Notes under the pieces: generated by a model
Seen by the model: the letters and a program-made list of their open reading frames with translations, nothing else
Database searches by the model: none
What the model was told of the DNA's origin: nothing
Made by a program: the position numbers and the translations under genes
Part shown: positions 27,718 to 36,829 of the stretch, in pieces
How positions within the stretch are numbered: the first letter of the stretch is position 1
How the letters are laid out: each line of letters opens with the position of its first letter
NCBI RefSeq assembly: GCF_002831585.1
Contig: NZ_CP025114.1
Location: forward strand, 221,479-285,478
Direction: 5' to 3'
Source: Bradyrhizobium sp. SK17
GTDB taxonomy: Bacteria; Pseudomonadota; Alphaproteobacteria; Rhizobiales; Xanthobacteraceae
DNA: 64,000 nt

Positions 27718-28876
27718 ACGGCCATAGGTATCCAGCCATGCAACCGGGAGCAACAGCCCAGACGGAAGAAAGACCTGCAATCGTCGCCCGCACCCGGCTC
27801 CTTGGTCGGCGCGAGGAAAAAGGGACTGCCGTACTGTTATCGCGGCATTTTGCGCACCTCCCGACGGAGGACATTTCGGAAGCACTGACGTGCACGGACG
27901 GGTACGATCGGCTCGGCGATTCCCAGGCAGTGTGCGATCGGCGCCGGCGAGACCGCCCAGTGTGGGACGGCCGCGCAGTTTCAGTTTTCCGCGGCTCGCG
28001 GGTCGCTCGATCAACGGTTCGCGGTCAGGTGCGCCCATGGTTCAAGCTCGAGAACGCAGGGCAGAGCGAGGACATGGAGGTGAGGCGGTCATCGCGTCAC
28101 GCCCGGCGCTTTTCGTTGAGACGCGAATTGATCTGCGACATCAAAATCGGGCCGAGCGAGAACTCTCCGGCCTCCGCTTTCCGCGTCAACCCGCGCAAGT
28201 ACCCCCCGGCGGATCTGATCGCGGCGCCGCGCTGCAGGATGCATGCGACGACAATTGCAGCCGGCATTTCACCCAGGACCGTTTGCGCCTCCTCCCAGGC
28301 GCTTGGACTGATCCCCAGCATCGATCGAACCACCGCGGCGGTCGCAAGCAAATCCCGCCAGTTCGAAATCCCGCCTTTGGCGTAATCGACAATGTCGGGA
28401 CAAGCGCTGAGCACCATTCCCAACGGATACGTTCCTTCCGCCACCCTCGGTGGTTGAGGTTTTGGCTTCGCCCTCGCTGCCCTGCCTTCGTGAAGGCTAG
28501 GTTCAAGATCAATAAAGGGTTCTGTATTTGAATTCTGTATGTGGCGCTCAGAATGGGACTCATTGGCGCTTGGATTCGTGGATTTAATATGTGTTTTCAG
28601 AAGATTGAGCACGTCGTCGGCAAGCTGTGAGAGCTCTTCGGCCACGGGCTCGAGTTCTTGCCTCGTCGCGGTGCGTGGAATCTGGTCGACGATCGAGCGG
28701 AAAGCCGCGTGCACTTCCTGCCAGTCGGCCGGCCCCTGCCCTCCTCTACGGGTCGGGACACCTTCCTCGATGCCAGTGGCGATCATCTTGGCGATGTCGC
28801 GCCGGCACAGCGTGATCCGCTCACGGACAAGCTTGAGCGCCCTGGCTTCTGCCTCGATGTCGGCCGCCAGGCTCTC
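27718..28876. repeat. Left copy of a 1,159-base diverged direct repeat
   Basis: This segment contains the 3' part of a repC gene and about 370 bases downstream of it. It matches 32491-33649, which has exactly the same length by my alignment of the ends; identity is roughly 90% in the coding part and lower in the non-coding part. It ends at GGCTCTC, where the left end of the Tni transposon begins. Confidence 0.8.
28097..28876 (-). pseudogene. repC: Truncated repC (C-terminal part)
   Basis: This encodes about the last 260 residues of a RepC closely related to the one at 32870-34102 (about 93% identical by eye). The N-terminal winged-helix half is missing: the frame is cut after SLAADIEAEARAL at the transposon end (28877). 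Without the DNA-binding half it cannot be an initiator. Confidence 0.88.
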
Positions 28877-29036
28877 TGTGACTTTCCATTAAACCTCAAG
28901 AATCGGAACACAATGATATCAAGTCGTTACGCAGGTACCTAATTTGATAATTAGCAGTTAATTATGATAATCATTGCTTGATTTTGGCACTTAATGCGAG
29001 AATGATCGATTTCATATTCTTGCGCCGAGAGCCGCG

Positions 29037-30656
29037 ATGTCCGGGCCGTTTGCCGAAGAAATCGATGACATTGATTGGGATGACGCCTGCCGTAGGGCGG
29101 ATGTGATCCGCGAGTTCCTGCGTCGAGTGTCCGGTCCCACAACGACAGCCCAGATGCGAGAACTTGCCGACGAGCTTCGGCTAAGCCAAGCATCAGCGTA
29201 TCGGCTGCTGAAGCTATTCCGAGCAGGCGGGACCGTTCTATCACTCGTCGGGCGTAAGGCCGGCCGCCCTGTCGGCCACAGGGTTCTCGACGAAGCGCGC
29301 GACGAAATCATCCGGGCCGAGATCAAGCGCTTCTATCTGAAGAAGAACCGCCCATCCGTATCAGCCCTGGTGCGTGAGGTGAACGCGAGTTGTCGCGCTG
29401 CAGGCTTGGCGCCACCTCATCGGAGAACAATCGTCGCACGTATTGAAGACGTCGATCTTGCCAAGCGCGCCAAGGCGCGCGGAGAACCGAAGATTGAGAA
29501 ATCGACTATTGCCGTTCCGGGCAAGTTCGAAGTTTCGAGACCGCTGCAGGTTGTCCAGATCGACCACACCAAGGCAGACATCTTCGTCGTTGATGAAGAG
29601 GACCGTCGACCGCTCGGGCGCCCGTGGCTGACATTGGCCATGGATGTCTGCAGCAGGATGGTCACCGGTTTCTACCTCACCATGGCGGCGCCATCTCGGC
29701 TATCGACAAGCCTTTGCTTGCTGCATTCGGTGTTCGACAAATCTGCGTGGCTTCGCGAACGCGAGATAGCAGACCCCTGGCCCGTCGCTGGCCTCCCGGA
29801 TCAGCTCCATGTCGATAATGGCCGCGACTTCCGAAGCCGCGCATTCCAGCGCGGCTGCGAGGATGCCGGTATCGATATTGACTGGCGGCCTCCCGGCGAG
29901 CCCCGCTTCGGTGGCCACATCGAGCGCCTGATCGGCACACAGATGGGCAAGCTTCACCTGCTCCCCGGCACAACATTCAGCAATCCCGACGAACTGGGCG
30001 ATTACGATTCTCGTCGACATTCGGCATTCACGCTGCGCGAACTCGAGCGCTACATCGCTCTCGACATTGTCGGCGACTACCATCAATCGATCCACGCCAG
30101 TCTCAAACGACCACCGATCGCTGTATGGCGCGAGCATGAAGGTACAATCCCGCTACGGCTTCCACAGGACCGAATGCATTTCTGGCTCACCTTCCTGCCC
30201 GAAGACGAACGGACGCTGCGACCAAACGGCATCCACATCTTCGGACTGCGATACTGGTCCGCCGCCTTGGCTGCGGATGTTGGACGGACCGGCAAGCGGC
30301 GGCTGTTGATCAAATATGACCCGCGAGATCTGTCGCGCATATTTGTCCGGCGTCTGTCGGGCAACTTCGTGGAGGCCCGATATGCCGACATCACCTTGCC
30401 CTCGATCACCCTCGCTGAAGCCAAGTCGTCGCGAGAATGGCTGCTGGCGAAGGGAAAACGCGAAATCGATATGGGAACAATCGTTCGTACCGCCATAGCT
30501 CGGCGCCAGTTGGTGGAAGACGCAAAGCGGATGACGGCTACGGTGCGGCACGGCAAAGCAGTCGGCCGCAAGCCAAGAGTGGAAGATCGCGAATGGGGCT
30601 CGCTTCGCGGCGTCGACTCCAGCAAACCCGTACCCTTTGTCGAGGATACGGATTGA
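29037..30656 (+). CDS. tniA: TniA/TnsB-type DDE transposase
   Basis: This 539-residue integrase-fold transposase has N-terminal helix-turn-helix domains (about 35-80: QMRELADELRLSQASAYRLL), then the catalytic core with Asp176 (VQIDHTKAD), Asp260 (HVDNGRDF) and Glu296 (FGGHIERLIGT), then a Mu-type beta-barrel domain and a basic tail. It would bind the element's ends and join them to target DNA. It begins 160 bp inside the left end and is followed 6 bases later by tniB. Confidence 0.92.
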   Translation: MSGPFAEEIDDIDWDDACRRADVIREFLRRVSGPTTTAQMRELADELRLSQASAYRLLKLFRAGGTVLSLVGRKAGRPVGHRVLDEARDEIIRAEIKRFYLKKNRPSVSALVREVNASCRAAGLAPPHRRTIVARIEDVDLAKRAKARGEPKIEKSTIAVPGKFEVSRPLQVVQIDHTKADIFVVDEEDRRPLGRPWLTLAMDVCSRMVTGFYLTMAAPSRLSTSLCLLHSVFDKSAWLREREIADPWPVAGLPDQLHVDNGRDFRSRAFQRGCEDAGIDIDWRPPGEPRFGGHIERLIGTQMGKLHLLPGTTFSNPDELGDYDSRRHSAFTLRELERYIALDIVGDYHQSIHASLKRPPIAVWREHEGTIPLRLPQDRMHFWLTFLPEDERTLRPNGIHIFGLRYWSAALAADVGRTGKRRLLIKYDPRDLSRIFVRRLSGNFVEARYADITLPSITLAEAKSSREWLLAKGKREIDMGTIVRTAIARRQLVEDAKRMTATVRHGKAVGRKPRVEDREWGSLRGVDSSKPVPFVEDTD

Positions 30657-30662
30657 GCTGAC

Positions 30663-31544
30663 ATGAACGAGGAAATCTCCCACCTGACCGCAGGCGCGGC
30701 GGCGTTGCTTGTCGAAACGGACGAGCGGCGCATTCGCGCGATACGATCGCGCCGCTGGGTGCTCTACCCACGCGCCAAGCAGGCTCTCGATCGTCTGAGC
30801 GCCCTCCTCGACTATCCTCGGGGCACCCGCATGCCTTCGATCGCGATCTATGGCGACAGCGGCATGGGCAAAACGATGATCATGAAGCGCTTCCGGGACC
30901 AGCATCCACCGAGCTTCAATCCGGTGACGGGAACACTGAAAACCCCGGTCCTCGCCATGGAAATGACCAGCCGGCCCGGCGAGCGACGGTTCTATGCCGA
31001 GCTCCTGACCCTTCTCGGCGCGCCGCAGCGGCCGCGCGCCGACATTGCCCAGATGGAACAGGCGACGCTGCGGATTATGGAGGCCATCGGCGTGCAGGTT
31101 CTGGTCATCGACGAGGTGCACAACATCCTTGCCGGAACCTACCGTGAGCAGCGCATAGTGCTGAACACGCTGCGCTTCCTCAGCAATCGTCTTCATATCT
31201 CGCTGGTCTGCTTCGGCGTCAACGAGGCGCGGGAGGCCATCAGCGGCGACGTTCAGCTTGCACGCCGGTTCGAGCAGCTCACCTTGAGCCGGTGGGCCGC
31301 AAACGAGCAGTTCGAAACCCTGGTGACGTCGATCCTCCGCAACACGCCACTACGCCGGCCGTCGGTGCTCACGCCAAAATCGTTGCGGCGGATCCTGCAG
31401 ATTACCGAGGGCATCACGGCCAATATCTTCCACATGGTCAACAACCTGGCGATCGACGCCATCGAAAACGGCAGCGAGCAGATTACGAACGAAGCGGTCG
31501 AGAGCTGGGAGCCGGAGTTTGATGCCGAGGCGGCATTCGCATGA
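30663..31544 (+). CDS. tniB: TniB transposition ATPase
   Basis: A 293-residue AAA+ ATPase of the TniB/TnsC/MuB type, which selects and marks target DNA for the transposase. Walker A is GDSGMGKT (residues 64-71) and Walker B VLVIDEVHNI (146-155). The arginine-rich segment LARRFEQLTLSRW follows. Its stop overlaps the start of tniQ by 4 bases. Confidence 0.92.
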   Translation: MNEEISHLTAGAAALLVETDERRIRAIRSRRWVLYPRAKQALDRLSALLDYPRGTRMPSIAIYGDSGMGKTMIMKRFRDQHPPSFNPVTGTLKTPVLAMEMTSRPGERRFYAELLTLLGAPQRPRADIAQMEQATLRIMEAIGVQVLVIDEVHNILAGTYREQRIVLNTLRFLSNRLHISLVCFGVNEAREAISGDVQLARRFEQLTLSRWAANEQFETLVTSILRNTPLRRPSVLTPKSLRRILQITEGITANIFHMVNNLAIDAIENGSEQITNEAVESWEPEFDAEAAFA

Positions 31545-32407
31545 CGGAGGATGCACCGCAACGGAAGTTGCCGGTTATATTGCCGCCGCATTCAGACGAA
31601 CTCCTGTCTTCCTGGATCAACCGGCATGCCGCCTTCTATGCGGTTCCACCGCTGGTCATGCTGCGGCATTGCCTGCCGGAGGCTCATTCGCTGCGAGCCG
31701 CCGATCTCCATTTGAGTGACGATCAGGAAATCCGGCTGGCCAAGGTGTTCGCCACCGAGCCGGCTGTCGTGCGTCGAATGACCTTCACCAATGTCGCGCA
31801 GTCGTCACGCCGGCTGATCGCAGTCAGGCCGCAGCAATCCTGCCCGAACTGCAGCGTCCGTCGCACGGAACCGGGGCCAACCTTCAGAAGCCAGCTGGTT
31901 GGCTGGCGCCTCACCTGCCCTCTCTGCGGATGTCCGTTCCGGGACACCGACGGGCGCGAACTCCCCTCCCCTTTCCGGCAATATCGCGATGCGGCAATTC
32001 GGGGCGAAGAGCTGCTCGACGACGAGGCCGAACGTGGTGTCGCGACCTGGATATCGCCTGCCGAAATCGCTCGGCTTCTCCTGATGCGACGCATTCCAAG
32101 ACCTATTCCCCGTGAGAGTGACCTTTGGCGCTTCAGGGTGCTCGGCGTCATCATTCCCGATCTCGATGGCATCGTTGCTGCGGAACAGGAGAACCTGCCC
32201 ACGCCCGCAAGTCCGATCCTTCGGCTTCACGTGCGACCGGCACTGCTGGCCGGGATAGCAATTGTCGAACGCGCCGGACCGGAAATGCTCCGAATGCTGC
32301 GTCGGCACATGGTGGGCGACAACAGGTTCCGATTCACCGACACCGCCGAACGCATGATAGCCCAAGCCCACTGGCCGGGGTCTTCCCTGCAATTGCAGTT
32401 AATCTGA
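31541..32407 (+). CDS. tniQ: TniQ target-selection protein
   Basis: A 288-residue TniQ-family protein. It starts with the family motif (PPHSDELLSSWINRHAAFY, about residues 15-33) and has a zinc-binding pair CPNC and CPLC (about residues 100-130). TniQ/TnsD proteins connect the transposase complex to a target site. The length is short compared with TnsD and normal for TniQ of Tn5053-type elements. Confidence 0.88.
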   Translation: MTEDAPQRKLPVILPPHSDELLSSWINRHAAFYAVPPLVMLRHCLPEAHSLRAADLHLSDDQEIRLAKVFATEPAVVRRMTFTNVAQSSRRLIAVRPQQSCPNCSVRRTEPGPTFRSQLVGWRLTCPLCGCPFRDTDGRELPSPFRQYRDAAIRGEELLDDEAERGVATWISPAEIARLLLMRRIPRPIPRESDLWRFRVLGVIIPDLDGIVAAEQENLPTPASPILRLHVRPALLAGIAIVERAGPEMLRMLRRHMVGDNRFRFTDTAERMIAQAHWPGSSLQLQLI

Positions 32408-32490
32408 GAATCCCGCAGTACAGATTCTCATGATTAAATGGTCAATCAGAACCAAACCGGCGCATTCTTGCGGTTAACTGCTAAGCGACA

Positions 32491-33649
32491 ACGGCCATAG
32501 GAATCCAGCCATGCAACCGGGAGCGACAGCCCAAACGGGAGAAAGAGCTGCCATCGCCGCCAGGACCAGGATCTTCGGTCAGCGCAGCAAAAAAGGACGG
32601 CCATGTGAGCATCGCGGCGTTTCGCACATTTGCCGACGGACGACATTTCGGAAGCGCCGACCTGCGCTGATCGGTACGATCGAACTGGCGATTCCCGGGA
32701 CCTGTGCGACCGGCGGCAGAGAGACCGAGCAGTGCGTAACGGCCGCGCAGTTTCAGTTTTCCGCGACTCACGGCTCGCTCGATCACGTGCTCGCAGCCAG
32801 GTGCGTCGATGGCTAAAGCTCGAGAATACCAGGCAAAGCGAGGAGGTGAGGGTGAGGTCGACCATCACGTCACGCCCGCCGCTTTTCGTTAAGCTGCGAA
32901 TTGATCTGAGACATCAAAATCGGGCCGAGCGAGAACTCTCCGGCCTCGGCTTTTCGAGTCAAACCGCGCAGGTAACCGCCGGCGGACCTGATCGCCGTGC
33001 CGCGCTGCAGAATGCACGCGACGACAATCGCAGCCGGCGTTTCACCCAGGATCGTTTGCGCCTCCTCCCAGGCGCTGGGGCTGATCCCGAGCATCGATCG
33101 AACCACCGCGGCGGTGGCGAGGAAATCCCGCCAGTTCGAAATCCCGCCCTTGGCGTAATCGACGATATCGGGGCAAGCGCTCAGCACCATTCCCAACGGG
33201 TAGGTCCCTTCCGCCACCCTCGGTGTTTGAGGTTTCGGCTCAGCCCTCGCCGCCCTGCCTTCTTGAAGGCTAGGTTCAAGATCAATAAAGGGATCTGTAT
33301 TTGAATTCTGTATGTGGCGCTCAGAATGGGACTCATTGGCGCTAGGATTCTTGGTTTTTATATGTGTTTCCAGAAGATTGAGCACGTCATCGGCAAGCTG
33401 TGACAGCTCTTCGGCGATCGGCTCGAGTTCTTGTCGCGTTGCCGTGCGCGGAATCTGGTCGACGATCGAGCGGAAGGCAGCGTGAACCTCCTGCCAATCG
33501 GCTGGCCCCTGCCCTCCCCTACGGGTCGGGACGCCTTCCTCGATACCGGTTGCGATCATCTTGCTTAAATCGCGCCTGCACAGCGTGATCCGCTCACGGA
33601 CGAGCTTTAGCGCCCGCGCTTCTGCCTCAATGTCCGCCGCTAGGCTCTC
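32491..33649. repeat. Right copy of the 1,159-base diverged direct repeat
   Basis: The counterpart of 27718-28876. It begins (ACGGCCATAGG) directly at the right end of the Tni transposon and runs through the non-coding segment into the 3' part of the intact repC. It ends at the point where the left copy is cut off. Confidence 0.8.
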
Positions 33650-34102
33650 GAATTCCTCCGATCGGACAACCAGTGGCGAGATATCGAAGCCGAAGGCCAG
33701 CTCGATCTCGCCGGCGCTGCCCTTGCGAGCATAGCGCTTGCCGTTTGGACTATCGCGCCGAACGACCAAGCCGGCATCGACGAGTACAGCAAGGTGACGC
33801 CGCAATGTCGATGCCGGCATCCCATGCGCCCGCAGCGACAACTGATAATTCGACGGGAAGACGATCAGATCGTCCTCTCCCGTGAGCGCGGTCTCAGGAT
33901 GGAAGGTGAGAAGCGCGTTCAAAACCGAGAGCGAACGCTCGGACACGCCCAGCCGCGGCCGCGCCGTGCAGATGGCGTGAAAGATCTTCCATTTGTGTAC
34001 GACCTTCTCGGGTGGCCGCGTGGTGGCCACCATTTGGCTTGCCACGTGGGCAAGCGTCAGCGATCGCCGCCCAAAGGGCGTCGTTGGAGCGTGTGACTGC
34101 AT
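32870..34102 (-). CDS. repC: Replication initiator RepC (copy 2, repABC operon)
   Basis: A 410-residue RepC with the same layout as copy 1: HKWKIFHAICTAR, LTFHPETAL, VVFPSNYQLSLRAHGM and LRRHLAVLVDAGLV in the winged-helix part, then CPDIVDYAKGGI and LGISPSAWEEA. It is the third gene of a classic repABC operon and follows the repB-repC gap that carries the antisense RNA. This is probably the active replicon of the pair with the truncated copy at 28097-28876. Confidence 0.95.
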   Translation of the reverse strand: MQSHAPTTPFGRRSLTLAHVASQMVATTRPPEKVVHKWKIFHAICTARPRLGVSERSLSVLNALLTFHPETALTGEDDLIVFPSNYQLSLRAHGMPASTLRRHLAVLVDAGLVVRRDSPNGKRYARKGSAGEIELAFGFDISPLVVRSEEFESLAADIEAEARALKLVRERITLCRRDLSKMIATGIEEGVPTRRGGQGPADWQEVHAAFRSIVDQIPRTATRQELEPIAEELSQLADDVLNLLETHIKTKNPSANESHSERHIQNSNTDPFIDLEPSLQEGRAARAEPKPQTPRVAEGTYPLGMVLSACPDIVDYAKGGISNWRDFLATAAVVRSMLGISPSAWEEAQTILGETPAAIVVACILQRGTAIRSAGGYLRGLTRKAEAGEFSLGPILMSQINSQLNEKRRA

Positions 34103-34202
34103 GTCTTTGCCTCTTCAGGGCAAAGGAAATCGGCTCGCCAAAACGACGCCGTCTCTCACGAGACACTTGACTGCGATTCGCGGAAGTGATTCTCTATCAG
34201 TC

Positions 34203-34255
34203 GCCAAACACGACAGAGGGGCTTCCGGGACGGTGACGTTTCGGGGGCCTTTTCT
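34203..34255 (+). ncRNA. repABC antisense RNA (incA-type ctRNA)
   Basis: The repB-repC gap of repABC plasmids encodes a short RNA opposite to the operon that represses repC. Here the + strand has TTGACT (34167-34172) followed 17-20 bases later by TTCTCTATC as a -10 region. About 50 bases downstream is a stem GGCTTCCG (34220-34227) with CGGGGGCC (34242-34249), closed with two G-U pairs and followed by TTTTCTTT. The size (about 50-55 bases), strand and place all fit the family. Confidence 0.75.
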
Positions 34256-34325
34256 TTGCCTATAGTTCTCCGACTTGGTTGCGGTGTCTTGATCCGGTCG
34301 GCTCATTCCGACCAGGCAAGCGGGG

Positions 34326-35345
34326 TTACGCAGGCGGGTCGCCTACTTTGAATTCATCGTAAAGCTCTTGGAGCCGCTGTCTGACGAAGTCGCCGAACTT
34401 AGGTGCGATTCGATCGTCAAATGTTAGCGTGAGCTTCTTGCCGGCACGCGAGACCTTGGCGGCATGCGTTCCATCCTTGGCCGCCCATGTTTCAGCGCGC
34501 GCGCGCAACGTCTTCTCGCGCAACGCGGCCGCGATAGTTTCAAAGCGCTTATCCGTCTCCAAGGCGCGGAAGCTTGTATCCTTGACCACGTCGATCGCAC
34601 GAGTGCGATTATTTTCGTGCTCCAGCAGATCCGTTAGTTCCTGCCAGCGCACTCGGCCGAAGGCTGGTGCCGGCCCGATCGCTTCGATAACGGCTGCAGG
34701 CACCCGGGTCGCAATCGAGATGAGCCGCGAGAGTGCGGCTTTGTCGACGTTGAGCGACGCCATTATGATCTCACGTGAAAATTTCCGATCTTCTAGTCTC
34801 GCGGCAAACCGGGCTCGCTCGATGAACGTAAGATCGGTACGCCCGCTGTTTTCTTGACCTTGGGCAATGACCAGTTGCTCATCGGTAAGCGACCGCACCA
34901 CCGCGCGCACTTTGATGCCAAGATCTCGGGCAGCGCGCAGGCGTCGGTGGCCAAAGGCCACTTCGTAGCGCTCCGTGTCACTCGGTTTCGGTCGAACGAG
35001 AATCGGGACGTTTTGTCCATGCTCCCGAATTAACTCGCGGAACGCCGCGTTCTGCTGCTCGGTGGCTTCCATACGGTCAGGGATGAAAGAATTGTCGATG
35101 AGCGCCGGGTTGAGTTCAACAATCACTTGGCCTTCGATGAGCTTTTGTTCGATCTCTTCCGCGCGTTTGACTTTCTCCGAGATGCCGCCAAGCGATTGCG
35201 ATATTGCGCCAAGCGCACTCGATTGTTTGATCGGGCGGTCAAGTCCCAACAAAGGCCGAACGCGATTGGCAGGCGAAACGGGCGGCGCTTCTTGCGGCGT
35301 CTGCTCCGCCGTCGTCGGAAGATCGAAGCTGATCTTGCGTGCCAT
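34326..35345 (-). CDS. repB: Plasmid partition protein RepB
   Basis: A 339-residue ParB-type centromere-binding protein. The ParB/sulfiredoxin-like domain contains VPILVRPKPSDTERYEVAFG then HRRLRAARDLG, followed by the helix-turn-helix (FSREIIMASLNVDKAALSRL). It loads on parS sites and works with RepA. It starts 2 bases after the repA stop. I did not find a clear parS palindrome (GTTN4GCN4AAC) in the window. Confidence 0.95.
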   Translation of the reverse strand: MARKISFDLPTTAEQTPQEAPPVSPANRVRPLLGLDRPIKQSSALGAISQSLGGISEKVKRAEEIEQKLIEGQVIVELNPALIDNSFIPDRMEATEQQNAAFRELIREHGQNVPILVRPKPSDTERYEVAFGHRRLRAARDLGIKVRAVVRSLTDEQLVIAQGQENSGRTDLTFIERARFAARLEDRKFSREIIMASLNVDKAALSRLISIATRVPAAVIEAIGPAPAFGRVRWQELTDLLEHENNRTRAIDVVKDTSFRALETDKRFETIAAALREKTLRARAETWAAKDGTHAAKVSRAGKKLTLTFDDRIAPKFGDFVRQRLQELYDEFKVGDPPA

Positions 35346-35347
35346 GG

Positions 35348-36553
35348 CTAATTCCTCTTCCAGACCTGCTTAATGAGGCTTTCGATTTCTCCGTTCACGA
35401 GATCCAAGGCTTCAATGGCGCGGTCGTACGTGCCTCGCGTAAACTGCTGTCGTTCGACCTCGTACAGGGTCTGCTTTGTGAGCCCGGCATCTGCGATGGC
35501 CGTGCTCTTCACCATCGGGTGGGTCAACACGCGTGAGCCGAAGATGGAACGCATTAGACCAACCATGGTCGTTTGTGGGCCGTCACTAGGCTCATAACGG
35601 GTGACGAGATAGCGCATCCAATCGTATTGGGTCGCGCCGCCGGCCTCGGCGACGACATCAAGCAGACTTCCGGTCATGTTTAGGAATTGCGACATCGACA
35701 TCACGTCGAGCATTTGAGGATGGACGGTAATCAAAACTGCTGTCGCGGCGCAGAGTGCAGACAGGGTGAGAAAGCCGAGTTGCGGAGGGCAATCGATCAC
35801 CACAACATCGTAGGCGTCGCTAACCTGCGCCAGAGCTTCCCCGATTCTGGCGAAGAACATCGAGTCGTTAGTCTGTCGCGTCATCAAAGCCTTGGGTGTC
35901 TCGTGCTCGAATTCCATGAGTTCGAGCTGACCCGGAACGATGTGGAGATTCGGAATGTAGGTGGCGCGCACGATCTCCGGCATTGGACGGCGCTCGCTGT
36001 CGTAGCGGATGGCGCCGAAGATTGTCTCGTTGTCGCCGACGTCGAGTTCGGGCTGGTGCCCGAACAACGTTGACATGCTTGCTTGCGGATCGAGGTCGAT
36101 GGCTAGGACGCGGTAGCCTCGAAACGCGAGATACTGCGCGAGGTGGGCGGCGGTGGTCGTCTTGCCGCTGCCGCCCTTGAAGTTCATGACCGAAATGACC
36201 TGGAGAGCCTCGGTATCGCGCCGATGTGGGACGTAGCGACGCGCTCCTTTTCCCGCGCTGTCGAGGTCGCGGCGCAACGCATCGACGTCTTCGATCGAAT
36301 AACTCCGACGGCTGTTCGCTGGTGCTGGAGGGCCCTTTCCTTCGGACACCAATTGGCGAAGGTACCCTTCAGCTATGCCGATGAAGCGCGCGGCTTCCGC
36401 CGACGAAAACCGCCGAATCGTCTTCTCAGCCGCTGGCGGGAAGTCGCGAAGCTGCTGGGCCCGTAGTCGTGCCGAAAGCTCCGCTGCGTCCGCATTGATC
36501 AGGGAGCGGAGGTCACGCACATTCTCGTCGAGAGGTTTCGCTGACGTTGGCAT
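35348..36553 (-). CDS. repA: Plasmid partition ATPase RepA
   Basis: A 401-residue ParA-type ATPase with an N-terminal DNA-binding region (FPPAAEKTIRRFSSAEAARF, then IGIAEGYLRQL) and the deviant Walker A FKGGSGKTTT. DLDPQAS and VVIDCPPQLG (Walker B) follow. It segregates the plasmid and represses the operon. The frame extends to a TTG at 36595, but the ATG at 36553 puts the FPP motif at residue 38, as in other RepA proteins. First gene of repA-repB-repC. Confidence 0.93.
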   Translation of the reverse strand: MPTSAKPLDENVRDLRSLINADAAELSARLRAQQLRDFPPAAEKTIRRFSSAEAARFIGIAEGYLRQLVSEGKGPPAPANSRRSYSIEDVDALRRDLDSAGKGARRYVPHRRDTEALQVISVMNFKGGSGKTTTAAHLAQYLAFRGYRVLAIDLDPQASMSTLFGHQPELDVGDNETIFGAIRYDSERRPMPEIVRATYIPNLHIVPGQLELMEFEHETPKALMTRQTNDSMFFARIGEALAQVSDAYDVVVIDCPPQLGFLTLSALCAATAVLITVHPQMLDVMSMSQFLNMTGSLLDVVAEAGGATQYDWMRYLVTRYEPSDGPQTTMVGLMRSIFGSRVLTHPMVKSTAIADAGLTKQTLYEVERQQFTRGTYDRAIEALDLVNGEIESLIKQVWKRN

Positions 36554-36649
36554 CCTAATCTCTGCATCTGCGGAATTTTGAGCAGTTCGGCTCAAAATGC
36601 GCTGATGGAGAGTAATGCCCGATTCTCTTGAAGTCGCAAGGATTATTGA

Positions 36650-36666
36650 GTTAACGAGAGGTTAAC
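36650..36666. promoter_or_regulatory. Paired GTTAAC sites upstream of repA
   Basis: Two copies of the palindrome GTTAAC (36650-36655 and 36661-36666), 11 bases apart centre to centre, lie about 100 bases upstream of the repA start. One turn spacing suggests protein binding, for example autoregulation by RepA/RepB. Otherwise the 36554-36829 gap holds nothing identified. Confidence 0.35.
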
Positions 36667-36829
36667 GGTCCCGCCCCTCAAGTGCGGCTTGATTCGCAAC
36701 CTCGCGCCTGAATCAGCCCGGACGTGACGTAGTTGTACTGAACAACCGATGCGCCGCTTCCGGTCGCCGCGCAACACTCCATGGTCCTGAGCGGCAGTTG
36801 TACGCGGACAACTTAACGAAGGCTCCTGC

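Larger units (their letters stand above)
28877..32490 (+). mobile_element. Tni-type transposon (tniABQ, Tn5053/Tn7-like)
   Basis: A 3.6-kb element with TGT...ACA ends. The left end (TGTGACTTTCCATTAAACC, then TCAAGAATCGG) and the complement of the right end (TGTCGCTTAGCAGTTAACC, then GCAAGAATGCG) share about 20 of 30 bases. TTAGCAGTTAA recurs internally near 28949 and at the right end, as expected of transposase-binding repeats. Its genes are tniA, tniB and tniQ, with no resolvase and no cargo. No 5-bp target repeat is present (CTCTC versus ACGGC), so the flanks have been rearranged. Confidence 0.8.

Noticed and set aside
26919..28385. A 488-residue open frame crossing ssb and the repC remnant
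   Set aside because: It runs antisense through two recognised coding regions and its composition is rich in Arg and Ser, as expected for a shadow.
32491..32869. Possible gene in the conserved non-coding part of the 1,159-base repeat
   Set aside because: Open frames on either strand are not conserved between the two copies; indels break each frame, so conservation looks non-coding.
34103..36829. A classic parS palindrome (GTTN4GCN4AAC) near repABC
   Set aside because: I searched by eye around repA and in the repB-repC gap and found none that fits; only the GTTAAC pair was noted.
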